From an uncultured Halomonas sp. (GTDB lineage Bacteria > Pseudomonadota > Gammaproteobacteria > Pseudomonadales > Halomonadaceae), in NCBI RefSeq assembly GCF_946887195.1, contig NZ_CAMPKE010000002.1:1-64000 (forward strand): a stretch of 64,000 nt of DNA, in the 5' to 3' direction. The position numbers and the translations under genes are program-made. The notes beneath the pieces were generated by a model. That model ran no database searches and was not told the origin of the DNA. It saw only the letters and a list, made by a program, of their open reading frames with translations. Positions within the stretch are counted from its first letter, which is position 1; every line of letters starts with the position of its first letter. Shown in pieces: positions 46,014 through 55,117 of this stretch.

Positions 46014-47000
46014 TCAGTCGATGATGCCCATGTCACGCGCGACCTTTTCGTAGGCTTTTTGCTGCTTGGCCATGAAATCGCCCATCTCGGGATAGGGAAC
46101 GTCGATCAGCACGAAGCCCAGATCCTGCATCTTCTTGCGGAATTCCGGATTGGCATTGATCTGCGAGAAGATCGAGGACAGCTTCATGGTCACGTCCCGC
46201 GGCGTGTCCTTGGGCACGGCCATGCCACGGTAGGCGCCACCGGTCATGTCGAAGCCCAGCTCCTTGAAGGTCGGCACATCGGGGAACAGCGGGTGGCGAT
46301 TCTCCGAGGCCACCGCCAGCATGCGCACCTTGTCGCTGTGATTGGCCGCCGTCGTGGTATAGCCCCACTCGGCAGCCACCTGCCCGCCCAGTAGCGCGGT
46401 AACCGATGCACCGGTGCCCTTGAAGGGAATGTAGGTCGTCTTGATGCCGGCCAGCGATTCGAGGCGCCGGTTGGCGATGTCGTTGGCCGATTGGGTGCCA
46501 CTACCGGAAACCGTGATGCCACCGGGCGCTTCCTTCGCCGCCGCGATGAAATCCTCGAGCGTCTTGTAGGGGCTGTCGTTACGTACGATCAAGGCGTCGG
46601 GGGAGTAATGGAAATAATGGAAATTCTTGAGGTCTTCGGTCTCGAAGCCGACATCCTTGCCCATCGGTTTGAGAATGATATGCGGCAGGTTGCTGCCCAT
46701 GATGGTGTAGCCATCGGCGCCCATTTCATTGAGCTGCGACCAGCCCACGGCACCGCCGCCGCCCGGCATGTACTGGATGATCAGTTGCTGGCCGGTGATC
46801 TCCTGAAAATATTTCTGCTGCAAGCGGGCGCTGATATCGGACTCGCCTCCCGGCCCGAAGGGAATGATGTACTGCACATCGTGCGAGGGATAGGACTCCA
46901 CGCTTTCGGCGGCGGCCGGACCGACCAGAGCCGCCGAGGTGATGAGCCCGGCGATGAGCGCGGTGAAACGAGAGGACTTGGATCGAGTGGTTTGACGCAT
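46014..47000 (-). CDS. TctC-type binding protein of the sulfolactate TTT importer
   Basis: The 328-residue precursor has a signal peptide (about 1-31, ending AAAES) and the TctC fold: VQYIIPFGPGGESDISARLQ, YMPGGGGAVGWSQLNEMGADGY (in part), DIANRRLESLAG, FPDVPTFKELGFDMTGGAYRG. It binds the carboxylate in the periplasm. Position upstream of tctA and next to suyAB makes sulfolactate the likely ligand. GGAGACAATC precedes the ATG. It is the first gene of the minus-strand importer-slcC-comC operon. Confidence 0.88.
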   Translation of the reverse strand: MRQTTRSKSSRFTALIAGLITSAALVGPAAAESVESYPSHDVQYIIPFGPGGESDISARLQQKYFQEITGQQLIIQYMPGGGGAVGWSQLNEMGADGYTIMGSNLPHIILKPMGKDVGFETEDLKNFHYFHYSPDALIVRNDSPYKTLEDFIAAAKEAPGGITVSGSGTQSANDIANRRLESLAGIKTTYIPFKGTGASVTALLGGQVAAEWGYTTTAANHSDKVRMLAVASENRHPLFPDVPTFKELGFDMTGGAYRGMAVPKDTPRDVTMKLSSIFSQINANPEFRKKMQDLGFVLIDVPYPEMGDFMAKQQKAYEKVARDMGIID

Positions 47001-47100
47001 GATTGTCTCCGATGACTGTTCTTATATTGTCGGGATGAGGCCAATTACATTAGCCGCATTTGATACTCTACTTCGCCATGCCAACTGGCGAGTTATTTTT

Positions 47101-47249
47101 GTTAGGGAATCTGAAAAACGTAGCGAGCGAAGGCAAGGCAAGGCGAAATCGGGCGAAACAGCGCAGTTTACATGCAGTAAATGAGCATTTTGAGTTCGAT
47201 TTCAACGCAGCATGGCCGAGCATAGTAGTTTTTCAGAGGTTCCTTAGCG
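47101..47249 (+). repeat. Dispersed imperfect-palindrome element, copy 1
   Basis: About 149 bp with inverted ends (AGGGAATCTGAAAAAC at left, GTTTTTCAGAGGTTCC at right). An inner inverted repeat reads GAAATCG...CGATTTC, and the central hairpin is TTTAC-atgca-GTAAA. It is alignable end to end with 50621-50763. Both stems are kept there although bases differ. It lies between the importer operon and suyB and contains no gene. Confidence 0.85.
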
Positions 47250-47252
47250 TTT

Positions 47253-47272
47253 CGGGTGGCATGCGCCACCCG
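47253..47272 (-). terminator. Hairpin after suyB
   Basis: CGGGTGGC and GCCACCCG pair perfectly over a 4-nt loop, 13 bp past the suyB stop. There is no T run, so it may slow or end transcription only weakly. Confidence 0.45.
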
Positions 47273-47285
47273 ACTCATACGAGCT

Positions 47286-48455
47286 TCAGGCACTCTCGTA
47301 CAGGCGCGTCAGCACGAACTCACGGTGCCCCAGCGCTTCAGCGGCCGTGTTGCGACCGTTCGCGGTACGCACCATCATCTCCAGCAACCGATTTCCCGCC
47401 TGATCCATGTTGATCTCCCGGCTGAGTAATCCGGTCACGTCCACGTCCACATGCTCACCCATCGTGCGCAGCGTGCGCGGATTGGCGCAGATCTTGATCA
47501 CCGGCAGGATCGGGTTGCCGATGACATTGCCCTGGCCAGTGGGGAAGAAGTGCACCACGTAGCCGGCAGCCGCACACAGCGTGACCATTTCGGCGGCGGC
47601 GGATGACGAGTCCATGAACCACAGGCCGGGCTTGTCGGGCGTTTCGGCCTTGTCGAGCACACCATCGACACGACAGCAGCGGCCGATCTTCTGGATGTTG
47701 CCCAGCGCCTTCTCTTCGATGGTGGTCAAACCGCCTTCGATATTGCCCTTGGTGGGCTGCGATTCGGAAAGATCGCTGGTCTTGTGGCGGTCGATCATCT
47801 CGCTGTAACGATCGAACATCGCCTGGAATTTCTCGCGCACTTCCGGCGTGGCACAGCGCTCGGCCACCAGATGCTCGCCGCCGGTCAGTTCGGACGTCTC
47901 GCCGAAGACCAGGGTGCAGCCAGCCTCATAGAGCTTGTCGAAGGCATCGCCGACGGAAGGATTCGAGCCGCAACCCGAGGTGGTATCGGATTCGCCGCAT
48001 TTCGTCGATACCCAGAGTTCGCTGACATCGCACTCTTCGCGCTGCAGCTCGGTGGCGTACTGCACGTATTCGCGGGCGACCTTGGAGGCGGCGCAAATCG
48101 TGTTGTGATCGCCATTCTGCTCGATCCAGAAACCCGTAACCGGCTTACCGGTGGCCTTGATGCCATCGACCACCTTGTTGGTCCAGCCCGGCTCGATGCC
48201 GATCACCACCACCGCCGCCACGTTGGGGTTGCTGCCGGTGCCGATCAGCGTGCGGAAGTGCAGGTCCAGGTCGGCGCCGAACTGCAGGCGGCCATAGGGG
48301 TGGGGCAACGCCAGGGCGCCCTTGATGTTGTTCGCCACCGCTTCGGCCGCGGCGTTGGAGATATCGTCGACCGGCAGCACGATGACGTGATTGCGGACCC
48401 CGACGCGGCCATTGTCGCGACGATAGCCCATGAACTTGCGTCCCTTGAGTTCCAT
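47286..48455 (-). CDS. suyB: SuyB, large subunit of (R)-sulfolactate sulfo-lyase
   Basis: SuyB is the catalytic subunit that splits (R)-3-sulfolactate into pyruvate and sulfite. The 389-residue protein is a UxaA-family member without the SAF domain: [85 protein letters not shown]. The absence of SAF fits SuyB, since SuyA supplies it separately. The ATG at 48455 is used because AAGAGG lies 8 bp upstream. It begins just after the suyA stop. Confidence 0.92.
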   Translation of the reverse strand: MELKGRKFMGYRRDNGRVGVRNHVIVLPVDDISNAAAEAVANNIKGALALPHPYGRLQFGADLDLHFRTLIGTGSNPNVAAVVVIGIEPGWTNKVVDGIKATGKPVTGFWIEQNGDHNTICAASKVAREYVQYATELQREECDVSELWVSTKCGESDTTSGCGSNPSVGDAFDKLYEAGCTLVFGETSELTGGEHLVAERCATPEVREKFQAMFDRYSEMIDRHKTSDLSESQPTKGNIEGGLTTIEEKALGNIQKIGRCCRVDGVLDKAETPDKPGLWFMDSSSAAAEMVTLCAAAGYVVHFFPTGQGNVIGNPILPVIKICANPRTLRTMGEHVDVDVTGLLSREINMDQAGNRLLEMMVRTANGRNTAAEALGHREFVLTRLYESA

Positions 48456-48457
48456 GC

Positions 48458-48742
48458 TTACCACCTCTTGGTCTTGACGTTATGAACGTGCAGATGCTCA
48501 CCCTTGTTGATCGGCTTCACCACGCGGCCAATGTCGACGCCATACTTGATGACCGTATCGCCCTCGGCCAGGTCGCGGATCGCCAGCTTGTGGCCGATCG
48601 GAATCGCGTCCAGTACCTCGAAGGTGACCGTCTGATCCTGGTGCATTACCCAACCGGTCAGTGTCTGCCCGGCCTGCACTCCCTCGACTACCACCACACC
48701 GACGGCATCGTCGGCATCGTGAACTACGAAATCGATGCTCAT
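48458..48742 (-). CDS. suyA: SuyA, small SAF-domain subunit of sulfolactate sulfo-lyase
   Basis: The 94-residue protein is a stand-alone SAF domain ([50 protein letters not shown]), equivalent to the N-terminus of UxaA/GarD enzymes. It pairs with SuyB. The ATG at 48742 follows GGAGGGGGAGC. The upstream frame to 48781 reaches into the promoter and is rejected. suyA-suyB is a two-gene operon on the minus strand, divergent from the GntR regulator. Confidence 0.92.
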   Translation of the reverse strand: MSIDFVVHDADDAVGVVVVEGVQAGQTLTGWVMHQDQTVTFEVLDAIPIGHKLAIRDLAEGDTVIKYGVDIGRVVKPINKGEHLHVHNVKTKRW

Positions 48743-48783
48743 GCTCCCCCTCCATTTGTCGTGCGAACGACTCGCCCGCAACT

Positions 48784-48810
48784 CATGTATATGACATAGT
48801 ATATAGAACA
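48784..48810. promoter_or_regulatory. Possible operator in the suyA/GntR divergent promoter
   Basis: Between the divergent starts is an AT-rich motif, TATAT-N8-ATATA within ATGTATATGACATAGTATAT. It resembles the AT-rich dyads bound by UTRA-type GntR repressors. The assignment is based on position and loose symmetry only. Confidence 0.35.
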
Positions 48811-48829
48811 GTCAAGGAGATTTCGGATT

Positions 48830-49627
48830 ATGACCTCATCCCGATATACTGCTCGGCACACGCCCGTTTCCGAGCGGATCGACGGTAAGGACGACCAGCC
48901 CATGAGCGCGCCGAAGAGCCCGATGTTCCAGCCCCTGTATCGACAGATAAAAGATCTATTGCTGGAGAGAATCGCCGATGGCGAATGGCCGCCGGGCACA
49001 TTCATCCCCAGCGAAGCCGCCCTGGCCGCCAGCTATAACGTGAGTGTGGGAACGCTGAGAAAGGCGCTCGACGAACTGGTCGTCGACAACGTGGTGATCC
49101 GTCGCCAAGGCAAGGGAACGGCGGTGGCGACCCATGATGCCGACCGGGCCCTGTTCCGCTTCTTCAATATCGTGCACCACAATGGCGAGCGCACGCTGCC
49201 CATTTCCCGGGCGCTGAGCCGCACCCGGCGATTGGCCAGCGAGGTGGAACGCAAGGATCTGGAACTCGCCGAGAACGCCGAAATCATTCACATCCGGCGC
49301 GTTCGGGAACTGGCGGGAAAACCCATTCTGCTCGAGGACATCGTGCTCGATGCCGAGCGCTTCGCCGCACTGCGGACCGAGCCGGAAATACTCCCCAACA
49401 CGCTCTATCAGCTCTATCAGCAGCACTATGGCGCCACCGTCGCGCATGCCGACGAGTGCCTGGTGGCGATAGCCGCCGGCGCGGAGGAAGTCGCCCATCT
49501 GGATGTCAATCACGGTGAACCGCTGATCGAGATTCGGCGCATCGCCCGCGACTACCAGGGCATCCCCATCGAACGGCGGCTCTCGGTACTTTCGACTCGG
49601 GAGTATTGTTACTCCAGCGCCTTGTGA
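48830..49627 (+). CDS. GntR/UTRA-family regulator of the sulfolactate genes
   Basis: The 265-residue regulator has a GntR winged helix (about residues 34-100: LYRQIKDLLLERIADGEWPP, SYNVSVGTLRKALDELVVDN, RRQGKGTAVA) and a C-terminal UTRA ligand-binding domain (about 115-260, ending RRLSVLSTREYCY). It is divergent from suyAB and is probably a repressor relieved by sulfolactate or a derivative. AAGGAGA lies about 9 bp before the ATG at 48830, supporting this start over the Met at 48902. It converges on the YeiE-like gene with a 12-bp gap. Confidence 0.87.
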   Translation: MTSSRYTARHTPVSERIDGKDDQPMSAPKSPMFQPLYRQIKDLLLERIADGEWPPGTFIPSEAALAASYNVSVGTLRKALDELVVDNVVIRRQGKGTAVATHDADRALFRFFNIVHHNGERTLPISRALSRTRRLASEVERKDLELAENAEIIHIRRVRELAGKPILLEDIVLDAERFAALRTEPEILPNTLYQLYQQHYGATVAHADECLVAIAAGAEEVAHLDVNHGEPLIEIRRIARDYQGIPIERRLSVLSTREYCYSSAL

Positions 49628-49639
49628 GACTCGCCCGGC

Positions 49640-50530
49640 TTATTCCGATTCCAGCAGAAAGACCTTGAAGGCCTGCCACAGCGGGCTGCGATAGCGCTCT
49701 GGATGCCACACCAGCGAAAAAGACCGGGTCAGCTCCAGGGGGCTTTGCAGGGCGATCAGCTCGCCCCTCGCCAACTCGCCCGCCACGCTCAACCGGGATA
49801 GGCAGCCAAGGCCGAACCCCGCCCTCACCGCCTGCTTGATCGCTTCGTGCTGATCGAGCTCCATGCGCACCTTGACGCGCTCGATATGGTGCTGGATCGA
49901 CGCTTCGAAGACGGCTCGCGAACCCGATCCCGGCTCGCGCAGAATCCACTCGGCCGCCTGCAACTGTGCGTCGTCCAGCCTGCCCAGGGCCGCCAGCGGG
50001 TGCTGCGGTGCACAGACGATGACCATTTCATCCTGCCGCCATACCTCGCTGATCAGGCGCGATTCGGTGCACTGCCCCTCGATCAGGCCCAGATCGGCCT
50101 CGAAGCGCTGGATGTCGTGCATGACCTCCTGGGTATTGCGCAGCCGCAACTGCAGATCCGCCGCCGGGTGGCTCTCCACGAAGCGCCCGGCCAGCATCGG
50201 CAGCAAATAGGTGCCGATGGTGGCGCTGGCGGCGACATGCAAGGTACCGCGCAATTCTCCCTCGGGCTCCTGGGCGGCATCGATGAGTTCACTCATGCCG
50301 GTCAGCACCCGTTCGGCATGAATCAACAAACGGCGGCCGGCATCGTTGAGTTCCAGGCGTCGCCCCAGACGCTCGAAGAGCGCCACGCCCAGTTGGCGTT
50401 CCAGGTCCGACAGCGCCTGGCTGGTGGCCGATTGCGACAGGCTGAGTTGCCACGCCGCCGCCTTTACCGCGCCACCGCGGGCGACGGCGACGAAGACCTG
50501 GAGCTGGCGAAAGGTTACATGAGGCGTCAT
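49640..50530 (-). CDS. yeiE: YeiE-like LysR regulator
   Basis: The 296-residue LysR protein has an N-terminal winged helix (TFRQLQVFVAVARGGAVKAAA, LSLSQSATSQALSDLERQLG) and an effector domain with LHVAASATIGTYLLP. It is closest in pattern to the YeiE/CbbR/CysL type. In E. coli yeiE lies beside yeiH, the same pairing seen here in divergent orientation. Family members respond to sulfite. Next to suyAB, which releases sulfite, control of the exporter is the likely role. Confidence 0.8.
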   Translation of the reverse strand: MTPHVTFRQLQVFVAVARGGAVKAAAWQLSLSQSATSQALSDLERQLGVALFERLGRRLELNDAGRRLLIHAERVLTGMSELIDAAQEPEGELRGTLHVAASATIGTYLLPMLAGRFVESHPAADLQLRLRNTQEVMHDIQRFEADLGLIEGQCTESRLISEVWRQDEMVIVCAPQHPLAALGRLDDAQLQAAEWILREPGSGSRAVFEASIQHHIERVKVRMELDQHEAIKQAVRAGFGLGCLSRLSVAGELARGELIALQSPLELTRSFSLVWHPERYRSPLWQAFKVFLLESE

Positions 50531-50620
50531 TTCGGTTTTACCGAACTGTCATATCGTTATTAACAAGTAACACATAAACATATTCCTGTTTAGCCTAACG
50601 AGACACGTTCAGCACTCGTT

Positions 50621-50763
50621 CGAGGGTGTTTACAAAAGTAGCGAGCGACGGCCAGGCAAGGCGAAATCAGTAGAAAAAGCGGAGTTTACAAACTGTAAAT
50701 GAGCATTTTTGAGACTGATTTCAACGCAGCATGGTCTAGCGCAGTAGTTTGTAAGCGCCCTCG
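50621..50763 (+). repeat. Dispersed imperfect-palindrome element, copy 2
   Basis: Terminal inverted repeats CGAGGGTGTTTACAAA (50621-50636) and TTTGTAAGCGCCCTCG (50748-50763) differ at two positions. An inner inverted repeat GAAATCAGT...ACTGATTTC and the central TTTACA-aac-TGTAAA complete a long imperfect hairpin. It matches copy 1 at 47101-47249 over its length. It sits inside the yeiE/yeiH divergent promoter region, close to the yeiH start. Confidence 0.85.
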
Positions 50764-50786
50764 TTAGCGAACCGGGAGAAAGATTC

Positions 50787-51782
50787 ATGTGGCAAGGCCT
50801 GTTTGTCTGCGCGGCACTGACATTGGGCGGTTTCACCCTAAGCCGGCTGCCCGGTATCGCCGAGAGTGGCGTAAGCCCACTGGTGTTTTCGCTGCTGCTG
50901 GGCCTCGTCGTGGGTAACCTGCCCATCGCCCGGCGTCTAACGCACGCTCGCCCGGGGCTTCAGTTCGCCACACGCTGGCTGCTGCGCGGCGGCATCGTGC
51001 TGTTCGGCCTCTCGCTGACGCTACAGCAGATCCTGGCGCTGGGGCCCAAGGTGATTCTGCTCGATATGCTCGTCATCGTCGCGATATTGTCCGCCGGCTA
51101 CTGGATCGGCACGCGCCTGCTGGGTCTGGATCGCGAAACTGCCCTGCTGACCAGCGCCGGTAGCGCCATCTGCGGTGCGGCCGCGGTGCTCGCCACGGAA
51201 ACCACGATCCGCTCGCGCCCCGCGGCCACCGCCATGGCCGTGGCCACCGTGGTCCTGTTCGGCTCGCTGGCGATGCTGGTCTACCCGTTACTCTATCCGC
51301 TGCTGGGAATGGAAGAGGGGCTTTACGGCATCTATATCGGCGCCACCGTGCACGAAGTCGCCCAGGTCGTCGCCGCCGGCGATGCGGTCGGCCCCCAGGC
51401 CCTGGCCAACGCGGTGATCGTCAAGCTGGTGCGCGTAATGCTGCTGGTGCCCTTCTTGCTGATCGTCGGGCAGTGGTGGATGCGTCGCCACGTCGATGCC
51501 GCATCGGATGGCGTGAAGGGAAGCCTGGTAATCCCCTGGTTCGCCTTCGGCTTTCTCGCCATGGTGATCTTCAACAGCCTGGTCGTACTACCCGCCGCCC
51601 TGCATGAAGGGTTGGTCATCATCGGACAGGTTGCGCTGGCCATGGCCATGGCGGCGCTGGGTTTCGAGACGCGCCTGGAAAAGCTCAAGGCGCTGGGTGT
51701 AAAGCCCTTCCTGCTCGCCTTGTGTCTGTTCGCCATGCTGATCGGCGGCGGCTTCGTGATGACGCAATTGGTGATGGGTTAG
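50787..51782 (+). CDS. yeiH: YeiH-family putative sulfate/sulfite exporter
   Basis: The 331-residue membrane protein has about ten helices and the YeiH (UPF0324) pattern: [56 protein letters not shown] followed by [13 protein letters not shown], and [19 protein letters not shown]. Homologues beside sulfonate genes are taken as exporters of sulfite or sulfate. Here it would remove sulfite made by SuyAB. Direct proof is lacking. GGGAGAAAGATTC precedes the ATG. Confidence 0.85.
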   Translation: MWQGLFVCAALTLGGFTLSRLPGIAESGVSPLVFSLLLGLVVGNLPIARRLTHARPGLQFATRWLLRGGIVLFGLSLTLQQILALGPKVILLDMLVIVAILSAGYWIGTRLLGLDRETALLTSAGSAICGAAAVLATETTIRSRPAATAMAVATVVLFGSLAMLVYPLLYPLLGMEEGLYGIYIGATVHEVAQVVAAGDAVGPQALANAVIVKLVRVMLLVPFLLIVGQWWMRRHVDAASDGVKGSLVIPWFAFGFLAMVIFNSLVVLPAALHEGLVIIGQVALAMAMAALGFETRLEKLKALGVKPFLLALCLFAMLIGGGFVMTQLVMG

Positions 51783-51803
51783 CGGGTATAAGGGCGGGAA
51801 AGC

Positions 51804-51835
51804 AAACAGGCCTGCGAGAGATCGCAGGCCTGTTT
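51804..51835. terminator. Terminator between yeiH and tRNA-Arg
   Basis: A perfect 14-bp stem (51804-51817 with 51822-51835) has a GAGA loop and AAA/TTT ends, so it can work in both directions for yeiH (+) and the tRNA (-). Confidence 0.85.
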
Positions 51836-51841
51836 CGTGTT

Positions 51842-51918
51842 TGGCGCGCCCAGTAGGATTCGAACCTACGACCACCGCCTTCGGAGGGCGGTACTCTATC
51901 CAGCTGAGCTATGGGCGC
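51842..51918 (-). tRNA. tRNA-Arg (CCG anticodon)
   Basis: The reverse complement folds into a full cloverleaf of 77 nt. The acceptor stem is GCGCCCA with TGGGCGC, followed by discriminator G and an encoded CCA. The D-arm has AGCTCAGCTGGATAGAGT, the anticodon stem CCGCC/GGCGG encloses loop CTCCGAA (anticodon CCG), and the T-arm is GTAGG-TTCGAAT-CCTAC. It reads arginine CGG codons. Confidence 0.97.
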
Positions 51919-52147
51919 GTGGCGCTTGCAGGGATCGAGCCTTGAAAGCGGCCACAATCCTATCTGCCTGATCGGCGCCTGTCCAGCGGTGACGAGGGTT
52001 GCGGCTCGATATCCGACCGCCGCTAACGCATGCCGCCAGGGCGTGGAAGGTGTCATTTCACGCTTATTAAGGTTATCGGTATACTGTCGATCTTCAGGCT
52101 ATTGCGTCGAACGGGTTTCGATTACAAGACCGTAAGAGGTGGCTAGA
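51919..52147. other. tRNA promoter side and cytochrome upstream region
   Basis: This roughly 220-bp gap lies between divergent genes. Near 52078-52086 CGGTATACTG gives a good -10-like TATACT for the cytochrome gene. No additional gene is seen. Confidence 0.4.
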
Positions 52148-52975
52148 GTGGAATTCAGGAAAGCGTTCGTGGGGGCTCTGGCCACCCTGGTTCTGGCAGT
52201 GGGCACGGCTTCGGCCCAGTCCACCGACATGTCGAGTGAAGCCATCGCCGAGCGCATCGCGCCAGTCGGCGAATTGTGCCTGGTCGGCGAGGAGTGCGGT
52301 GGCGCCGCACCGGCCGCCGCTGCGGGTGGCGGGGGCGGTGGTGGCCAATCGGGTGAGGAAATCTACGCCAGCGTGTGCATGGCCTGCCATGATACCGGCG
52401 CCGCCGGCGCGCCCAAACGAGGCGATGCCGCCGCCTGGGGTCCACGCATGGAGAAAGGCATGGAGACGCTCTATGACCATGCCATCAACGGCTTCATGGC
52501 CATGCCCGCCAAGGGCGGCAACCCGAGCCTGTCCGATCAGGACGTGAAGAACGCGGTGAATTACCTGACCGAGCCGGTGCGCGGCGACGATGTCGCGATC
52601 GATACCGGCAGTGACGCCGGCGCTGTGCCCGCCGAAGGCGCGACAGCGCAAGCTGGAGACGAAACAGCGGCAGCCGATGCTGCGGCGGCCGATGCCGCGC
52701 CCGCCGAAGGCGGCACTGCGGCTACCGCCAGCGATATCGATGGCGCGGCGATCTACGCTCAGGTCTGCACGGCCTGTCATGACACGGGCGCGGCCGGCGC
52801 CCCCAAGCGCGGCGATGCGGCGGCGTGGGGGCCACGTCTGGAGAAAGGCGTGGAAGCGCTATATGCCAGCGCCATCAATGGCATCGGTGTCATGCCTCCC
52901 AAGGGCGGCAATCCCGGCCTGACGGATGCCGAAGTGAAAGCGGCGGTGGATCATCTGATCGCACCGGTGCAATGA
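52148..52975 (+). CDS. Tandem di-haem c5-type cytochrome
   Basis: The 275-residue precursor has a Sec signal (about 1-24, ending ASAQ) and two near-identical cytochrome c5-like units. CMACH is at residues 77-81 with ligand Met in AMPAKGG, and CTACH is at 207-211 with Met in VMPPKGG. They are joined by an Ala/Glu/Asp-rich linker (about 150-195). The units share GDAAAWGPR and are clearly a duplication. It is a periplasmic electron carrier, possibly to a terminal oxidase. GTG at 52148 is chosen because AAGAGG lies 8 bp upstream. Confidence 0.88.
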   Translation: MEFRKAFVGALATLVLAVGTASAQSTDMSSEAIAERIAPVGELCLVGEECGGAAPAAAAGGGGGGGQSGEEIYASVCMACHDTGAAGAPKRGDAAAWGPRMEKGMETLYDHAINGFMAMPAKGGNPSLSDQDVKNAVNYLTEPVRGDDVAIDTGSDAGAVPAEGATAQAGDETAAADAAAADAAPAEGGTAATASDIDGAAIYAQVCTACHDTGAAGAPKRGDAAAWGPRLEKGVEALYASAINGIGVMPPKGGNPGLTDAEVKAAVDHLIAPVQ

Positions 52976-52993
52976 CGCTAACGTGAAACACGA

Positions 52994-53025
52994 ACGGGGC
53001 GCCAATCGGCGCCCCGTCGTTTATT
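52994..53025. terminator. Terminator between the cytochrome gene and rep
   Basis: ACGGGGCGCC (52994-53003) pairs with GGCGCCCCGT (53008-53017) over an AATC loop, followed by CGTTTATT. It lies between converging genes and probably serves the cytochrome gene. Confidence 0.8.
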
Positions 53026-53047
53026 CGACAACCCCATCTCCTGAGTG

Positions 53048-55111
53048 CTAATTCAGCAAGGAGCGCAACCCGGCGATCGCATCCTTGCCCCGCGCCTGCT
53101 TCTTCTCGGGGTTCTCCTTGTCGGCGCGACCCTCCCACTCCAGATCGTCCCCCGGCAGTTCGTCGAGAAAGCGGCTCGGCGTGCAATCCATCAGCTCGCC
53201 GTAGGCCTTGCGCTGGCGCGCCAGGGTCAGTGTCAGGGTGCGTCGCGCGCGAGTGATGCCGACATAGGCCAGACGGCGCTCCTCCTCCACCGTGCCGGCT
53301 TCGATGGCATTGCGATGGGGAAGTAGATCCTCTTCCAGGCCCATCAGATAGACGTGCGGAAACTCCAGGCCCTTCGAGGCGTGCATGGTGAGCAGCTGCA
53401 CCCGATCGGAGTCGTCCTCCTCGGCCTGCTGTTCGAGAATGTCGCGCAGCACCAGCCGCGAGATCGCCGCCTCCACGCTGTCGGTTTCGGTATCCTCGCT
53501 GGCTTCCATCTCCTCTGGATCGCGTTGCATCGACTTCTCGAGCTGGTCGATGAGTATCCATACGTTGGCCATGCGCCGCTCGGCGACGGTCGGCGCGCTG
53601 GCGTTCTGGTGCAGCCAGGCCTCGTAATCCATGTCGCGAATCATCTCGCGAATCGCCGCGATGGCGTCGCCTGAATCCATGCGCTTGCGCACGCCGTCGA
53701 TGAAATGCGCGAAGCGGCCCAGCCGCTCCACGGCACGGGCCGGCAATAGCTGCGCCAGGCCCAGTTCGTGACAGGCGGCGAACAGCGAGATGCCGCGCCC
53801 GGTGGCCTGGTCGTTGGCATAGTTGGCGAGTTTTTCCAGCGTGCCGGGGCCGATCTCGCGGCGTGGCACGTTGACGATGCGCAGGAAAGCGTTGTCGTCG
53901 CCCGGATTGATCAGCAGACGCAGATAGGCCATGGCGTCCTTGATCTCGTTACGCGAGAAGAACGAGGTGCCGCCAGAGAGCTTGTAGGGAATCTGGTAGT
54001 GCTGCAGCTTGAGCTCGAGCAGCCGGGCCTGGAAGTTGCCGCGATAGAGCACCGCGAAATCGCGCCAGGAGGCGGACTCCTTGATGCGCCGGGTGAGAAT
54101 CTCGCTGGCCACGCGCTCGGCCTCGGCCTCCTCGTGGCGGTTGACGACGACACGGATCGCATCGCCCGGCCCCATGTCCGACCACAGCGTCTTCTCGTAG
54201 ACGTGGGGATTGTTGCCGATCAGCGTGTTGGCGGCATGCAGGATTATCCCGGTGGAACGGTAGTTCTGCTCCAGCTTGACCACCTTGAGGCGCGGGAAAT
54301 CCTCGCCGAGCGTGACCAGGTTCTCGGGCCGCGCACCGCGCCAGGCGTAGATCGACTGATCGTCGTCGCCGACCACGGTGAAGGTGGCGCGCTCGCTCAT
54401 CAACAGCTTGACCAGCAGATACTGGCTGACGTTGGTGTCCTGGTATTCGTCGACCAGCATGTAATGAATCTTGCGCTGCCAACGCGCCAGTGCTTCGGGG
54501 TCGCTTTGCAGCAGTACCACCGGCAGCAGAATCAGATCGTCGAAATCGACGGCGTTATACGCTTTGAGATGGCGGTTGTAGGCTTCATAAAGCCGCGCGG
54601 CGTACTGCTCGTCCTCGTCCACGGCGTGCGACAACGCCTGGCCGGGCAGCACCAGATCGTTCTTCCAGGTCGATATCTGGCTCTGCACGCGATTGATCTG
54701 ATCGGCATCGACCTGGGCATCCTTGTGCATCAGGTCGCGCAGCAGCGCCTTGGCATCCTCCGGGTCGAACAGCGAGAAACCCGATTTATAGCCCAGCGTC
54801 TTGAGCTCGCCGCGAATGATGTTGAGACCCAGGGTATGGAAGGTCGATACCGTCAACCCATGGCCTTCGCGGCCCTTGAGTAGCTGGCCGACGCGCTCCT
54901 TCATCTCGCGGGCGGCCTTGTTGGTGAAGGTCACCGCGGCGATCCGGCGCGCGCTCATGCCGCACTCCTGAACCAGGTAGGCGATCTTGGTGGTGATCAC
55001 GCTGGTCTTGCCCGAACCGGCGCCGGCCAGCACCAGGCAGGGGCCGTCGATGTAGCGCACGGCTTCCTGCTGGCGCGGGTTGAGCTTGGCGAGACGCTGG
55101 CGAATGGACAT
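53048..55111 (-). CDS. rep: Rep ATP-dependent DNA helicase
   Basis: The 687-residue superfamily 1A helicase moves 3' to 5' and clears proteins ahead of replication forks. Motifs in order: Q-motif LNPRQQEAVRYI, Walker A AGAGSGKT (about 30-37), motif Ia FTNKAAREMKER, Walker B VDEYQDTN, motif III GDDDQSIYAWRGA, motif IV LEQNYRST, motif V LTMHASKGLEFPHV, motif VI YVGITRARR. The length and EDLLPHRNAIE region fit Rep rather than UvrD. It follows trmL by 6 bp on the same strand. Confidence 0.93.
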   Translation of the reverse strand: MSIRQRLAKLNPRQQEAVRYIDGPCLVLAGAGSGKTSVITTKIAYLVQECGMSARRIAAVTFTNKAAREMKERVGQLLKGREGHGLTVSTFHTLGLNIIRGELKTLGYKSGFSLFDPEDAKALLRDLMHKDAQVDADQINRVQSQISTWKNDLVLPGQALSHAVDEDEQYAARLYEAYNRHLKAYNAVDFDDLILLPVVLLQSDPEALARWQRKIHYMLVDEYQDTNVSQYLLVKLLMSERATFTVVGDDDQSIYAWRGARPENLVTLGEDFPRLKVVKLEQNYRSTGIILHAANTLIGNNPHVYEKTLWSDMGPGDAIRVVVNRHEEAEAERVASEILTRRIKESASWRDFAVLYRGNFQARLLELKLQHYQIPYKLSGGTSFFSRNEIKDAMAYLRLLINPGDDNAFLRIVNVPRREIGPGTLEKLANYANDQATGRGISLFAACHELGLAQLLPARAVERLGRFAHFIDGVRKRMDSGDAIAAIREMIRDMDYEAWLHQNASAPTVAERRMANVWILIDQLEKSMQRDPEEMEASEDTETDSVEAAISRLVLRDILEQQAEEDDSDRVQLLTMHASKGLEFPHVYLMGLEEDLLPHRNAIEAGTVEEERRLAYVGITRARRTLTLTLARQRKAYGELMDCTPSRFLDELPGDDLEWEGRADKENPEKKQARGKDAIAGLRSLLN

Positions 55112-55117
55112 GGCGAA

